Shown piece by piece: positions 44,101 to 52,558 of a DNA stretch of 64,000 bases (position 1 is the first letter of the stretch; each line of letters opens with the position of its first letter). Both the position numbers and the translations under genes were made by a program. Source of the DNA: Planosporangium mesophilum (lineage in GTDB: Bacteria; Actinomycetota; Actinomycetes; Mycobacteriales; Micromonosporaceae); the NCBI RefSeq assembly GCF_016863255.1, contig NZ_BOON01000030.1, positions 102,772-166,771 of the forward strand. Reading direction: 5' to 3'. The notes under the pieces were generated by a model, which was not told the origin of the DNA, searched no databases, and was given only the letters and a program-made list of their open reading frames with translations.

Positions 44101-45369
44101 GGCGGCGTCATGGCGGCCGGCGAGCTTGCCGCGGCACTGATCGCCTCCCACGGTTCGTCCGCTGACGAACCGCACCGCAGCGCACAGGCGATCGGTCTGG
44201 TACGCGCTGCCGTGGAGGTGGAGCTGTCCACCGGGGGTGACTCACGGGTCGGTATCCGGCGGTTCGGGCCGGTCGTGCTCGTCGGCCGGGAACCGGACGA
44301 CCCGACCGCCGACTACACGTCCCTCGACCTGCTCCTGTACGCGGTCGGGCTGGGGAGAGCGGCCCAGAAGCTGGTCGACGAAGATCCGCTGCCCACCCCG
44401 TCGAGGGCCGTGGAGCGGCTGCGCCTCCTCACACCACCCGCGGTCATGCCGGCGCTCTCGGATACCCGGCTCGTCCAGCTTGCGGCGGCCGCCGCCGGGA
44501 CCGTGGCGGTCAACGCGCAGCTCCAGCTCTACCCGGTCGGGATGTCGGCCGAGCGGGCCGTGAAGCTCGCCGCCGGCAGCCTGGTGCTGACCGCCAACCA
44601 GTCGCTTGATGTCCGCAGCCTGCACAACCGGGTGCGGGCCCGCTTCCCGCAGGCGGCACCGCTTTCGGAGCGCCCGGCCCTGGACCACCTGCTCGCCCGC
44701 TGCGGCGTCGCGCTGGAGTGGGATCCGCACAACCGGGTGTACCGGCCGCCGTCCGCGTCCACGCACGGCCCGCTCGGCAGCACCACCCGCTGGGCCACGT
44801 CGGTCGGGCCGCTCGTGCTCGCCGGCGCCGACGCCTCGGCGGAGGTGGACATCCGGATCAACGGGGTGCTGGATCGGCGCGCGTTCCTCGCCCTGCTCGT
44901 CGCACCGCCACGGCTGGCGCAGGCCCGCCGCGCCCTGCTCGACCGGTATCCACTGACCGAGGTCGACGTGACCCGGACCATGGTCGAGACACTTCGCGCG
45001 ATCGGGGTGCCGTGGGAGCTGGTCATCACGTCCGACGCCAAGGACCGGACGGATCCCGACCGGCGGAGCCTCGAGATCGCCGTACGCCAGGAGGTCCTGC
45101 CCCGGGTTGCCGCCGCGATGGAAGCGGCGCCCGGCGCGGTCCTGCTCGCCGAGGCCGGACCGCTCGCTCGGTACGGCTGCATGGACCTGCTCGCCCAGCT
45201 TGCCGACAACGCAGTACCGAGGCCGGCGGCGCGCCTGCTCCTGACCGCCGCCCGGCGTAACCAGCCCGTGCTGGATCACGAACCCATTCCGGTAACCTCG
45301 CCCGGCCAGTGGCTGTGGCTGCCCGACCAGTGGCTTGACCGTCCCGCAGATGTGAAAGGACGACCGTGA
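41194..45369 (+). CDS. pglW: BREX type 2 protein PglW: NERD domain plus tandem kinase domains
   Basis: 1391 residues. N-terminal NERD nuclease-like domain (LNEVDLLVLTPSGLHLLELK; D58, E71, K73). First kinase-like domain about 240-490 is degenerate: HRGLN (340-344) replaces HRD and TDWQ replaces DFG. Second, about 518-780, has GSGATS, Lys548, HRDIKPAN (636-643) but DFS for DFG. Then a helix-hairpin-helix stretch (LTERARSALERFGVRTVGDL) and a sigma-like HTH (EAAAALGVAQPQLSRAMQ). PglW is the Ser/Thr kinase of the Pgl/BREX-2 phage-resistance system. The GTG overlaps GGGAGG; no other in-frame start is available upstream. Coupled to pglX by GTGA. Confidence 0.94.
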   Translation: MAVIRENSPRWKEINASVWPLERAGLHHLKTLLPDSDPYHAWANVEFVGTDSSLNEVDLLVLTPSGLHLLELKHWQGEIAGNGTQWTVRSPSGRLRYEDNPLLLANRKAKRLASLLEHYGRQSGKRVRIPYVRAAIFLHAPNTTVRLDEVGKQRVYGLHTDSRSGLPSIYDLLIQQPTDQRDAVDRTRAREIVSLIEGCGIRPSIADRTVQGILLQPKPFAEGPGWQDYLGGHKVETDIVRRVRFYLTSKASVDDRELIRRAAEREFRLLQGIYHPGIAHAIDLVDHEYGPAVIFEHDEDAVRLDHWLAEYGERLTLEQRLDLIRDLAEVLRYAHSRHLVHRGLNPRSIYVYDPDKPRPRLVVTDWQTGGRVATTTTQATLLAGTTHVDQLADESVRLYQAPEAATNPDAPGQLLDVFALGAITYLIFAGRPPATSPEALKSAITAQGGLELSAAADAVPDTLSYLVYDATLGDTSQRTQSVVDFLGHLDAVEEEVTRPEQAPVLDPVDAGSGDVLDGGLTVERRLGSGATSIALLVRREGDAAPLVLKVARDEEKSQRLRDEADQLRDLKHWQVAQLVEGPVTVGGRTCLLLEFAGEQTLAEELGTHGRLSLDLLERYGKDLLDIVEYLDGQGVIHRDIKPANLAARPRPKDKQPHLCIFDFSLASAPADQISAGTPPYLDPFLGPPRRPRYDLAAERFAAAVTLFEMATGTLPRWGDGVANPAAVADEVAVPAVLFDSAIADRLASFFTRALARDARERFDTTEEMADAWRSIFKDVPEAGVEPAITQPEGPGITRDTPLDLVNLTERARSALERFGVRTVGDLVDYDPMALSRLAGVPQATKTEIRRRAKELRSLFAPSPEPQPVPVPSVGVPSARSVDILVTILLPTSTGRNDGEVRSLEVMLGLRGPTDETDPLYWPTQSEAAAALGVAQPQLSRAMQKGVQRWAASEELAGIRAEIVELLDARGGVMAAGELAAALIASHGSSADEPHRSAQAIGLVRAAVEVELSTGGDSRVGIRRFGPVVLVGREPDDPTADYTSLDLLLYAVGLGRAAQKLVDEDPLPTPSRAVERLRLLTPPAVMPALSDTRLVQLAAAAAGTVAVNAQLQLYPVGMSAERAVKLAAGSLVLTANQSLDVRSLHNRVRARFPQAAPLSERPALDHLLARCGVALEWDPHNRVYRPPSASTHGPLGSTTRWATSVGPLVLAGADASAEVDIRINGVLDRRAFLALLVAPPRLAQARRALLDRYPLTEVDVTRTMVETLRAIGVPWELVITSDAKDRTDPDRRSLEIAVRQEVLPRVAAAMEAAPGAVLLAEAGPLARYGCMDLLAQLADNAVPRPAARLLLTAARRNQPVLDHEPIPVTSPGQWLWLPDQWLDRPADVKGRP

Positions 45370-48300
45370 GCTCGTCGAGTCCCGTTCCACTCAAGGTGCT
45401 GCCGCGTCAGGTGAAGGCGCTGCGGGCCGATCTGCTTGGGCAGAGTACCGAGGTGCCCGAGCTGAAGGCGTGGCTGCGCGACCAGTACGACGCCGCGTAC
45501 GCCGGGAAGCGGACCGGCGCGACCTTCGAGTCGTGGCGCGACGAGCAGCTCGACCAGGCAGCCGTGGCCTGGGTACTGGGTGTCGTGTTCGTGCGCTTCT
45601 GCGAGGACAACGACCTGGTCGACCGGGTGTGGATCGGCGGGCCTGGCACCGTCGACGCGGCGGTGCAGGCGCGTACCGCGTACTTCATGGAGCAGCCGAC
45701 CCACAACGACCGGCACTGGATCCTCGAAGCATTCAGTCACCTGCGTGGGTTCCGGGCGACGAAGGCACTCTTCGACGAGCACAACCCGGTGTGGCGGTTT
45801 CCGATATCGGCCGATGCGGCCGAGAAGCTGCTGCACTTCTGGCAGCGCGGCGACGGCCTCGCGTCGTTCGCCGACCTGGACACCCGCTTCCTCGGCGACC
45901 TGTACCAGGACCTCTCGGAGGACGCGCGTAAGCGGTACGCGCTGCTGCAGACGCCGGAGTTCGTCGAGGAGTTCATCCTCGACCTGACGCTGACGCCGTC
46001 ACTGCAGGAGTACGGGCTGGCGGAGACATCGGTGATCGATCCGACGTGCGGGTCGGGTCACTTCCTGCTGGGTGCGTTCCACCGGTTGCACAAGCAGTGG
46101 CTGCGCGAGGCGCCGGCGATGGATGCGCGTGAGCGGGTGCAGCAGGCGCTCGACCAGGTGACCGGCGTGGACATCAACCCGTTCGCGGTGGCGATCGCCC
46201 GTTTCCGGCTGCTGATCGCCGCCATGCAGGCGTGTGGTGCGACGAAGCTCGCCTCCGCCCCGGGCTTCCGGATCCGTGTGGCGGCGGGCGACTCGCTGCT
46301 GAAATGGGGCGGCGGGCAGTCGTCGCACCAGGGCGACATGCTCACCCTGCTGAGCAAGGGCGAGGCCTTCGCGTACTACACCGAGGACGGCGCCCTGCTG
46401 GCCGACTACCTGCGACCGGGGCAGTACACCGTGGCGGTGGGCAACCCGCCGTACATCACGGTCAAGGACAAGGTCCTCAACGAGGTGTACCGCCAGGAGT
46501 ACAAGACCTGTTCCGGTACTTACGCTTTGTCCGTTCCCTTCGTAGAACGGTTCTTCCAGCTGGTGCGGGTCCGTGAGGAGTCGGGACGGGCCGGGTTTGT
46601 TGGTCAGATCACTGCAAACTCGTTCATGAAGCGAGACTTCGGCAAGAAGCTCATCGAACAATACCTGGCGACGCATGTGGAACTGTCGCACGTCATTGAT
46701 ACGTCAGGTGCGTACATCCCTGGTCACGGTACGCCGACGGTGATCCTTGTCGGTCGCCGGAGGTTTCCGAAGGCGCCAACGATACGGGCGGTGTTCGGTA
46801 TCCTGGGAGAGCCAGGCGCGCCTGATAATCCTGCGAAGGGATTGGTGTGGACGGCAATTGTGGACCACATCGACAGGCCGGGCGCAAAGAACACCTTTGT
46901 TACAGTTTCAGATGCAATTCGTGCAGTATTTGTCAAACATCCATGGAGTCTTGCGGGCGGTGGTGCGGGAGATGTCAAGTCCGCCGTTGAATCTGTGGCT
47001 GTCGGCGTCCTCAAGGATCGGGTCCTGGAAATCGGTCGTACTACCCATACCGGTTCGGACGAATGTTTTTATCGGCCCATGGAGACGGCCCGGACGCACG
47101 GTATCGTGGAGGATACCGTTCCTGTCGTTCTCGGGGAAGATGTCCGCGACTATATAATCGAGCCCTCAGTCGTCGCACTCTTTCCGTACAACGAGCAGGG
47201 TTCTAACCGTGAAGATTTGGCGTCCGCCACGCGCCGTGAGTTTTGGGCCTTGCGAACCGTTCTGAGGGAACGGATCGATTTTGGCCAGCGACCTGAGGAG
47301 CGTGGATTGCGGTGGTTCGATCACAGCATGTTCTTCCCGAAACGCTACCGGACACCCTTGTCGATCACATACGCGGAGGTGGCAACCCATAACCACTTCG
47401 TACTCGACCGAGGTGGGAAGGTCTTCAAGCAGACTGCCCCGGTCATCAAACTGCCGGAGGGTGCGAGTGAGGACGACCATTTCGCATTGCTTGGGCTGCT
47501 GAACTCCTCGGTCGCCTGCTTTTGGCTGAAACAAGTCAGCCACAATAAGGGCAGCACTGTCGACCAGAAGGGCGCACGGCAGTCGACGGTGCCGTGGGAG
47601 GATTTCTATCAGTTCAATGCGACGAAATTGCAGCCGTTTCCACTATCGAAGGGCGCCCCGCTCGTTGAGGCGCGGCGGCTCGACCAACTGGCGCAGGACT
47701 TGACGCGGGTTCGTCCCGCCGCCGTCCTTTCAATCAGCGTCCCGGGTCGCGATGACCTGGACAAGGTGAGTGCCGATTACGACCGAATCCGTGGCGAGAT
47801 GATCGCGACTCAGGAGGAGCTGGACTGGGAGGTCTACGGACTTTATGGGCTGCTCGACGATGACCTGACCGCCCCCGAGGGCTCGGTGCCCGGGTTGAAG
47901 CTGGGCGAGCGTGCCTTCGAGATCGTGCTGGCCCGCAAGGTCGCAGCCGGTGCAGCCAAGACGCAGTGGTTCGCCCGGCACGGGTCGGCGCCGATCACCG
48001 AGATACCGGCGCACTGGCCCGAGGCGTACAAGGCTGTCGTGGAGCGCCGCATCCAGATCATCGAGGAGCGGTCGGACATCGCCCTGATCGAGCGCCCGGA
48101 GTGCAAGCGGCGCTGGGCGAGTCGCTCCTGGGAGGACCAGGAGCGCGACGCGCTGCGCGACTGGCTGCTCGACCGTCTCGAAGCCGAGAACCTCTGGCGA
48201 GAGTCGGGCCGTGCCCGGATGCTCTCCGTCGCGCAGCTCGCCGATCGGGTCCGCGCAGATGAGGACTTCCGCAGCGTGGTAGCTCTCTACTGTGGACGTG

Positions 48301-48878
48301 ACGACTACGACCTCGTCGCCGAGCTGACGAAGCTCGTCGCGGACGAGGCGGTCCCGTACCTCGCGGCCTATCGCTACAAGCCGAGCGGCCTCGCCAAGCG
48401 TGCCCAGTGGGAGCGCACCTGGGAGCTGCAGCGCAAGGAGGACGCGGGGGAGAAGCTCGACCAGCCGATTCCGGTGCCCCCGAAGTATGTGGGTGCGGAC
48501 TTTGCCAAGGTCTCCTACTGGCGTAACCGCGGCAAGCTCGACGTGCCGAAGGAGCGCTTCGTGGCGTACCCGAAAGCCGGGCGCGATGCGGACAAGACGC
48601 CGGTGATCGGCTGGGCCGGCTGGAACCACGTCGACCAGGCGCAGGCCCTCGCCACGCTGTACCTGGAGCGCAAGATGCAGGACGCCTGGCCGGCGGAGCG
48701 GCTGCTGCCGCTGCTGGCCGGGCTGGTGGAGCTGGAGCCGTGGCTGCACCAGTGGTACTCCGACCCGGCCCCCGGTTACCCGTCCGGAGCGGGCCAGTTT
48801 TACACGATGCTGATCGACTCGGAGCTGGCCGCACACGGACGCGGCCGGGCCGACCTCGCCCCGGAGAAGCTGTCATGA
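45366..48878 (+). CDS. pglX: BREX type 2 DNA methyltransferase PglX
   Basis: 1170 residues. Helical N-terminus, SAM-binding motif [15 protein letters not shown] (about 225-238), catalytic NPPY (360-363) of N6-adenine methyltransferases, target-recognition region about 470-765, and a helical C-terminal half. In BREX, PglX marks host DNA so the system can tell self from phage. Bases about 46780-47650 are plainly less GC-rich, with A/T-ending codons unlike the flanks, suggesting that the specificity region was exchanged by recombination. No long G-tract like the phase-variable one in S. coelicolor pglX is visible. No frameshift seen. Confidence 0.95.
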   Translation: MSSSSPVPLKVLPRQVKALRADLLGQSTEVPELKAWLRDQYDAAYAGKRTGATFESWRDEQLDQAAVAWVLGVVFVRFCEDNDLVDRVWIGGPGTVDAAVQARTAYFMEQPTHNDRHWILEAFSHLRGFRATKALFDEHNPVWRFPISADAAEKLLHFWQRGDGLASFADLDTRFLGDLYQDLSEDARKRYALLQTPEFVEEFILDLTLTPSLQEYGLAETSVIDPTCGSGHFLLGAFHRLHKQWLREAPAMDARERVQQALDQVTGVDINPFAVAIARFRLLIAAMQACGATKLASAPGFRIRVAAGDSLLKWGGGQSSHQGDMLTLLSKGEAFAYYTEDGALLADYLRPGQYTVAVGNPPYITVKDKVLNEVYRQEYKTCSGTYALSVPFVERFFQLVRVREESGRAGFVGQITANSFMKRDFGKKLIEQYLATHVELSHVIDTSGAYIPGHGTPTVILVGRRRFPKAPTIRAVFGILGEPGAPDNPAKGLVWTAIVDHIDRPGAKNTFVTVSDAIRAVFVKHPWSLAGGGAGDVKSAVESVAVGVLKDRVLEIGRTTHTGSDECFYRPMETARTHGIVEDTVPVVLGEDVRDYIIEPSVVALFPYNEQGSNREDLASATRREFWALRTVLRERIDFGQRPEERGLRWFDHSMFFPKRYRTPLSITYAEVATHNHFVLDRGGKVFKQTAPVIKLPEGASEDDHFALLGLLNSSVACFWLKQVSHNKGSTVDQKGARQSTVPWEDFYQFNATKLQPFPLSKGAPLVEARRLDQLAQDLTRVRPAAVLSISVPGRDDLDKVSADYDRIRGEMIATQEELDWEVYGLYGLLDDDLTAPEGSVPGLKLGERAFEIVLARKVAAGAAKTQWFARHGSAPITEIPAHWPEAYKAVVERRIQIIEERSDIALIERPECKRRWASRSWEDQERDALRDWLLDRLEAENLWRESGRARMLSVAQLADRVRADEDFRSVVALYCGRDDYDLVAELTKLVADEAVPYLAAYRYKPSGLAKRAQWERTWELQRKEDAGEKLDQPIPVPPKYVGADFAKVSYWRNRGKLDVPKERFVAYPKAGRDADKTPVIGWAGWNHVDQAQALATLYLERKMQDAWPAERLLPLLAGLVELEPWLHQWYSDPAPGYPSGAGQFYTMLIDSELAAHGRGRADLAPEKLS

Positions 48879-51800
48879 CCCTGCTGCGCGACGTCATCAC
48901 CATCCCGGAGCGGGTCTCCGACTCCGACTTCGTGATGCGACTGTCCGAAGGCGTGGCCCAGGCACACGCCACGCTGCAGGACTACGTCGTCACCGACAGC
49001 CTCAAGCGCAACTTCGCCCAGGCGCTCGGGCTGGTCGGACAGGGGATCGAGACCGGCAAGTCACAGGCGGCGTTCCTGCACGGGTCGTTCGGTGCCGGTA
49101 AGAGCCACTTCATGGCCGTACTCCACGAGATCCTGCGCCGTAACCCGGAGGCGCGCGCGATCCCGGAGCTGGCCGACGAGGTGGCCGACTCCGATCGCTG
49201 GCTCACCGGACGCAAGGTGCTCCCGCTGACCTACCACATGCTCGGCGCCCGGTCGGTCGAGGAGGCGGTGCTCGGCGGGTACCGGGCGCAGATCGCCGCG
49301 CTGCACCCGGACGCGCCGCCACCCGCCGTACACAAGTCGGACGGGCTGCTCGAGGACGCCGCGAAGCAGCGGGCGCTGCTCGGCGACGAGAAGTTCTTCC
49401 AGGTGCTCTCCAACGGTTCCGGCGCCTCGGCCGGCTGGGGCACGTACCGGGGCGGCTGGGACGCACAGTCCTACGCGGCGGCGGCCGCCGCCGCACCGGG
49501 CACGCCCGACCGGGACCGGCTGGTCAGCGGCCTGACCGCGGCCTTCTACTCCAACGCCGTGCACAGCGGGGAGTACCTCGACATCGACACCGGCCTGGCG
49601 GTGCTCAGCCAGCATGCCAAGTCGCTCAAGTACGACGTCGTCGTGCTCTTCCTCGACGAGCTGGTGCTGTGGCTGTCCCAGCACCTGTCCAACCTGGAGT
49701 TCGTCAACAACGAGGGTGGCAAGCTCGCCAAGTTCGTGGAGTCCGCGGACGCGCATCGGCCCGTTCCGCTGGTGTCGTTCGTGGCTCGGCAGCGCGACCT
49801 GGCCGAGTTCCTCGGGCCGCACGTGCCCGGTGCCGAACGCCAGGCGTTCGCCGATGTGTTCCGGCACGGGCGCGGACGGTTCGCGTCGATCCCGCTCGAA
49901 GAGCGCAACCTGCCCCTGATCGCTGAACGGCGGCTGCTCGCGCCGAAGGACGCGACGGTGAAGAAGGTGCTCGATGACGCTTTCGCCTCGCTCACCCGTC
50001 GCCCGGACGTGTGGGACACCCTTCGCCTGGGCGCCCAGTTCGACGACGCCGGTATCGGCTCCGACGAGCAGGTCTTCCGGCGCCTGTACCCGTTCAGCCC
50101 GGCCCTCGTGGCCGCGCTCGTCGCGCTTTCCCAGGCACTCCAGCGGGAACGTACGGCGCTCAAGACGATGCTGCGGCTGCTCGTCGACCGTCGGGAGACG
50201 CTTCAGGTCAACGACCTGCTCGGCGTGGCCGAGCTGTTCGACGAGCTGATCGGCAAGGGCGAGCTGCCCGACGAGCCGACGCTGCGCCGGCACTTCGAGA
50301 CCGCCCGGACTCTCTACCGCAACCGGCTGCGTCCCGCGCTGCTGCGGCGCAACCACCTCGACGAGGCCGGTGCGGCAGGCGCCCCGGAAAGTCACCAGTT
50401 CCACATCGACGACAAGCTGGTCAAGACGCTGCTGCTGGCTGCGCTCGTGCCCGACGTACCGGCGCTGTCCAACCTCACCGCGGCCAAGCTGCACGCGCTC
50501 AACTACGGCTCGATCGACAGCCCCCTGCCCGGTATGGAGCCCCAGCTCGTGCTCGGCCGGCTCCGCGAGCTGACCACCGAGGCGCCAGAGATCCGGGTCG
50601 GTGAAGGGCCGGATCCAGTCGTCAGCGTCGAACTTTCCGAGGTCGACTACGCACAGATCCTGGACCGGGTTCCCACCACAGAGGACACCCCGGGCGCCCG
50701 GCGCCGGCTGCTGCGCGAGTTGATCTGTGCCGAGCTGGGCGTCAAGGCTGCCGAAGGCGTGTACAGCGAACTGCCCCACCATCGGGACTGGCGCGGCCGG
50801 CGTCACCAGATCGACGTCCTGTTCGGCAACGTCCGCAACCGCAACGAGCTTCCCGACTCGACGCTCGCCACCGGCAGCGACACCTGGCGGGTTGTGATCG
50901 ACTACCCGTTCGACGACGAGCAGCACAGCCGCCTCGACGACTTCGCGCGGGTCGAGAGCCTGATCAACAATCAGGTCAAGGGCAGGACGGTCTTCTGGCT
51001 GCCCCTCTACCTGACCGAGGACCGGCTCGGTAGCGTCGGCACCCTCGTCAAGCTCAACTACGTGCTCGCCGGTGGCGGTGACGACCGGCTCCGAGCGCTC
51101 GCGCCGGACCTGCTGCCGGCCGACCGGGCACAGGCCAAGCTGATGCTCGAACAGCAGCAGAAGGCCGTCATCGGTCGCATCCTCGACTGTCTCAAGCAGG
51201 CGTACGGGGCGGCGAAGCCGCAACCTGGGGACGTCGAACCGGACACCGAGACCGTGTTCGTGACTCTCGAGCCAGGCCTCGGTGTGGACAACCCGGTCGG
51301 TGGCACGCTCAAGGCCGCGTTCGACCACCTCACCGGTCAGGTCCTCGCCTGGAGCTTCCCCGGCACGCCCAACCTGCCCGAGGACGAGCCGGTCGTGCGC
51401 CCCGCCGAGCTGCGCAAGGTGCTCGAGTACGCCCGCAAGGCGGTGGCCGACGACGCCCGGCGTGCCACGGTCGACCAAGCCGACCGGCAGACCGTCCGGC
51501 GGATCGCCAACAACCTGCAACTCGGCGAGCTGTCCGAGAACCAGTACGTGCTCAACCTGACCACGTCCTGGTGGAGCCGCCACCTGCTGCAGGGCGCCCG
51601 GGCGCAGGGATACGCCGACCGCTACCCGGTCAGCGTGCTGCGCGGCCTGCTCGACCAGCCACAGGACCGCGGTTTCGACCGGCTGCTTCAGAACCTCATC
51701 ATCGCGGTGTTCGCGCTCGACCAAGACCTCGCCTGGTACCGGTACGAGGCTCCGGTCCCCATCGCCGACCTGCAGGGCATCACCGACGACCTGGAGTTGC

Positions 51801-52558
51801 GGCAGCCGCGGCTACCGAAGGCGGAGGCGTGGGCGGCGGTCATCCAGAAGGCGCCGGCGCTGTTCGGCGGTGCCTACCCGCCGCTGCGGTCGGCGGCCAA
51901 CCTGGCTGACTTCAGCCGGACCGTACGGGCGGCCGCACGGCAGTACAGCACATCCGCCCAGGAGCTGGTGAAGCTGCTCGGGGCGCATGCGGGCCAACTC
52001 GGTATCGACCCATCGGCCACCGAGGGGCGCCTCGCGACGGCCCGCCGGGTCGCCGAGCTGCTTCGCCAGCTCACCCAGGAATCCGACGATGTCGTGCTGG
52101 TCGAGATCCTCGAGGCTTCGGACCTCGGCGTGCCGGACAAGACCGCTGCTCGCGCGATGAGATCCGCGCCGACGTTGGTCGACGCGCTCGCCAAGACGCA
52201 CTGGACAACCCTGGACACGGTGGCGGCCATCGCTGACGAGCGGGCCGAACAGGTACAGACGCTGCGTGACGAGCTCGCGATCAGTGCGCGGACCGAGCAA
52301 TTGGCGGCAGATCTGGTCGAGGCGCTGGACAAGGCCATCAAGCGGGCCCAGGACATCCTCGTCAAGACGCCGCCTCCGCCGCCGGTCGTCGTGAACCCGC
52401 CGCCTACTCCGACACCGCCGGTGCTGCCGCCAAACGCCAAGGGAGGCCAGCGGAGCGTACGCAGCGTGAGCGAACTTCAGGCCGCTGTCGACGAGATCCG
52501 GACCGCGATTGGCGACAACCCGACGCGCACCGTCCGGATCACCTGGGTGGTGGAATGA
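48875..52558 (+). CDS. pglY: BREX type 2 ATPase PglY
   Basis: 1227 residues. Walker A GSFGAGKSH (70-78) and Walker B VVVLFLDELVLW (about Asp260); large AAA-like P-loop protein equivalent to BrxC of type 1 BREX. Conserved N-terminus [20 protein letters not shown]. Near the C-terminus a Pro-rich linker (about 1168-1190) precedes a short domain. The ATG overlaps the pglX stop (ATGA); the open frame running back into pglX is a shadow. Ends in ATGA overlap with pglZ. Confidence 0.95.
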   Translation: MTLLRDVITIPERVSDSDFVMRLSEGVAQAHATLQDYVVTDSLKRNFAQALGLVGQGIETGKSQAAFLHGSFGAGKSHFMAVLHEILRRNPEARAIPELADEVADSDRWLTGRKVLPLTYHMLGARSVEEAVLGGYRAQIAALHPDAPPPAVHKSDGLLEDAAKQRALLGDEKFFQVLSNGSGASAGWGTYRGGWDAQSYAAAAAAAPGTPDRDRLVSGLTAAFYSNAVHSGEYLDIDTGLAVLSQHAKSLKYDVVVLFLDELVLWLSQHLSNLEFVNNEGGKLAKFVESADAHRPVPLVSFVARQRDLAEFLGPHVPGAERQAFADVFRHGRGRFASIPLEERNLPLIAERRLLAPKDATVKKVLDDAFASLTRRPDVWDTLRLGAQFDDAGIGSDEQVFRRLYPFSPALVAALVALSQALQRERTALKTMLRLLVDRRETLQVNDLLGVAELFDELIGKGELPDEPTLRRHFETARTLYRNRLRPALLRRNHLDEAGAAGAPESHQFHIDDKLVKTLLLAALVPDVPALSNLTAAKLHALNYGSIDSPLPGMEPQLVLGRLRELTTEAPEIRVGEGPDPVVSVELSEVDYAQILDRVPTTEDTPGARRRLLRELICAELGVKAAEGVYSELPHHRDWRGRRHQIDVLFGNVRNRNELPDSTLATGSDTWRVVIDYPFDDEQHSRLDDFARVESLINNQVKGRTVFWLPLYLTEDRLGSVGTLVKLNYVLAGGGDDRLRALAPDLLPADRAQAKLMLEQQQKAVIGRILDCLKQAYGAAKPQPGDVEPDTETVFVTLEPGLGVDNPVGGTLKAAFDHLTGQVLAWSFPGTPNLPEDEPVVRPAELRKVLEYARKAVADDARRATVDQADRQTVRRIANNLQLGELSENQYVLNLTTSWWSRHLLQGARAQGYADRYPVSVLRGLLDQPQDRGFDRLLQNLIIAVFALDQDLAWYRYEAPVPIADLQGITDDLELRQPRLPKAEAWAAVIQKAPALFGGAYPPLRSAANLADFSRTVRAAARQYSTSAQELVKLLGAHAGQLGIDPSATEGRLATARRVAELLRQLTQESDDVVLVEILEASDLGVPDKTAARAMRSAPTLVDALAKTHWTTLDTVAAIADERAEQVQTLRDELAISARTEQLAADLVEALDKAIKRAQDILVKTPPPPPVVVNPPPTPTPPVLPPNAKGGQRSVRSVSELQAAVDEIRTAIGDNPTRTVRITWVVE

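Noticed and set aside
45366..48878. Phase-variable G-tract in pglX as in Streptomyces coelicolor
   Set aside because: I looked for long G or C runs in the gene and found none beyond four or five bases; phase variation by slippage is not supported.
49061..51724. 887-codon minus-strand open frame opposite pglY
   Set aside because: Shadow of the PglY frame: composition is Val/Glu/Arg-rich as expected from the antisense of biased codons, with no motif, while the plus strand has Walker motifs.
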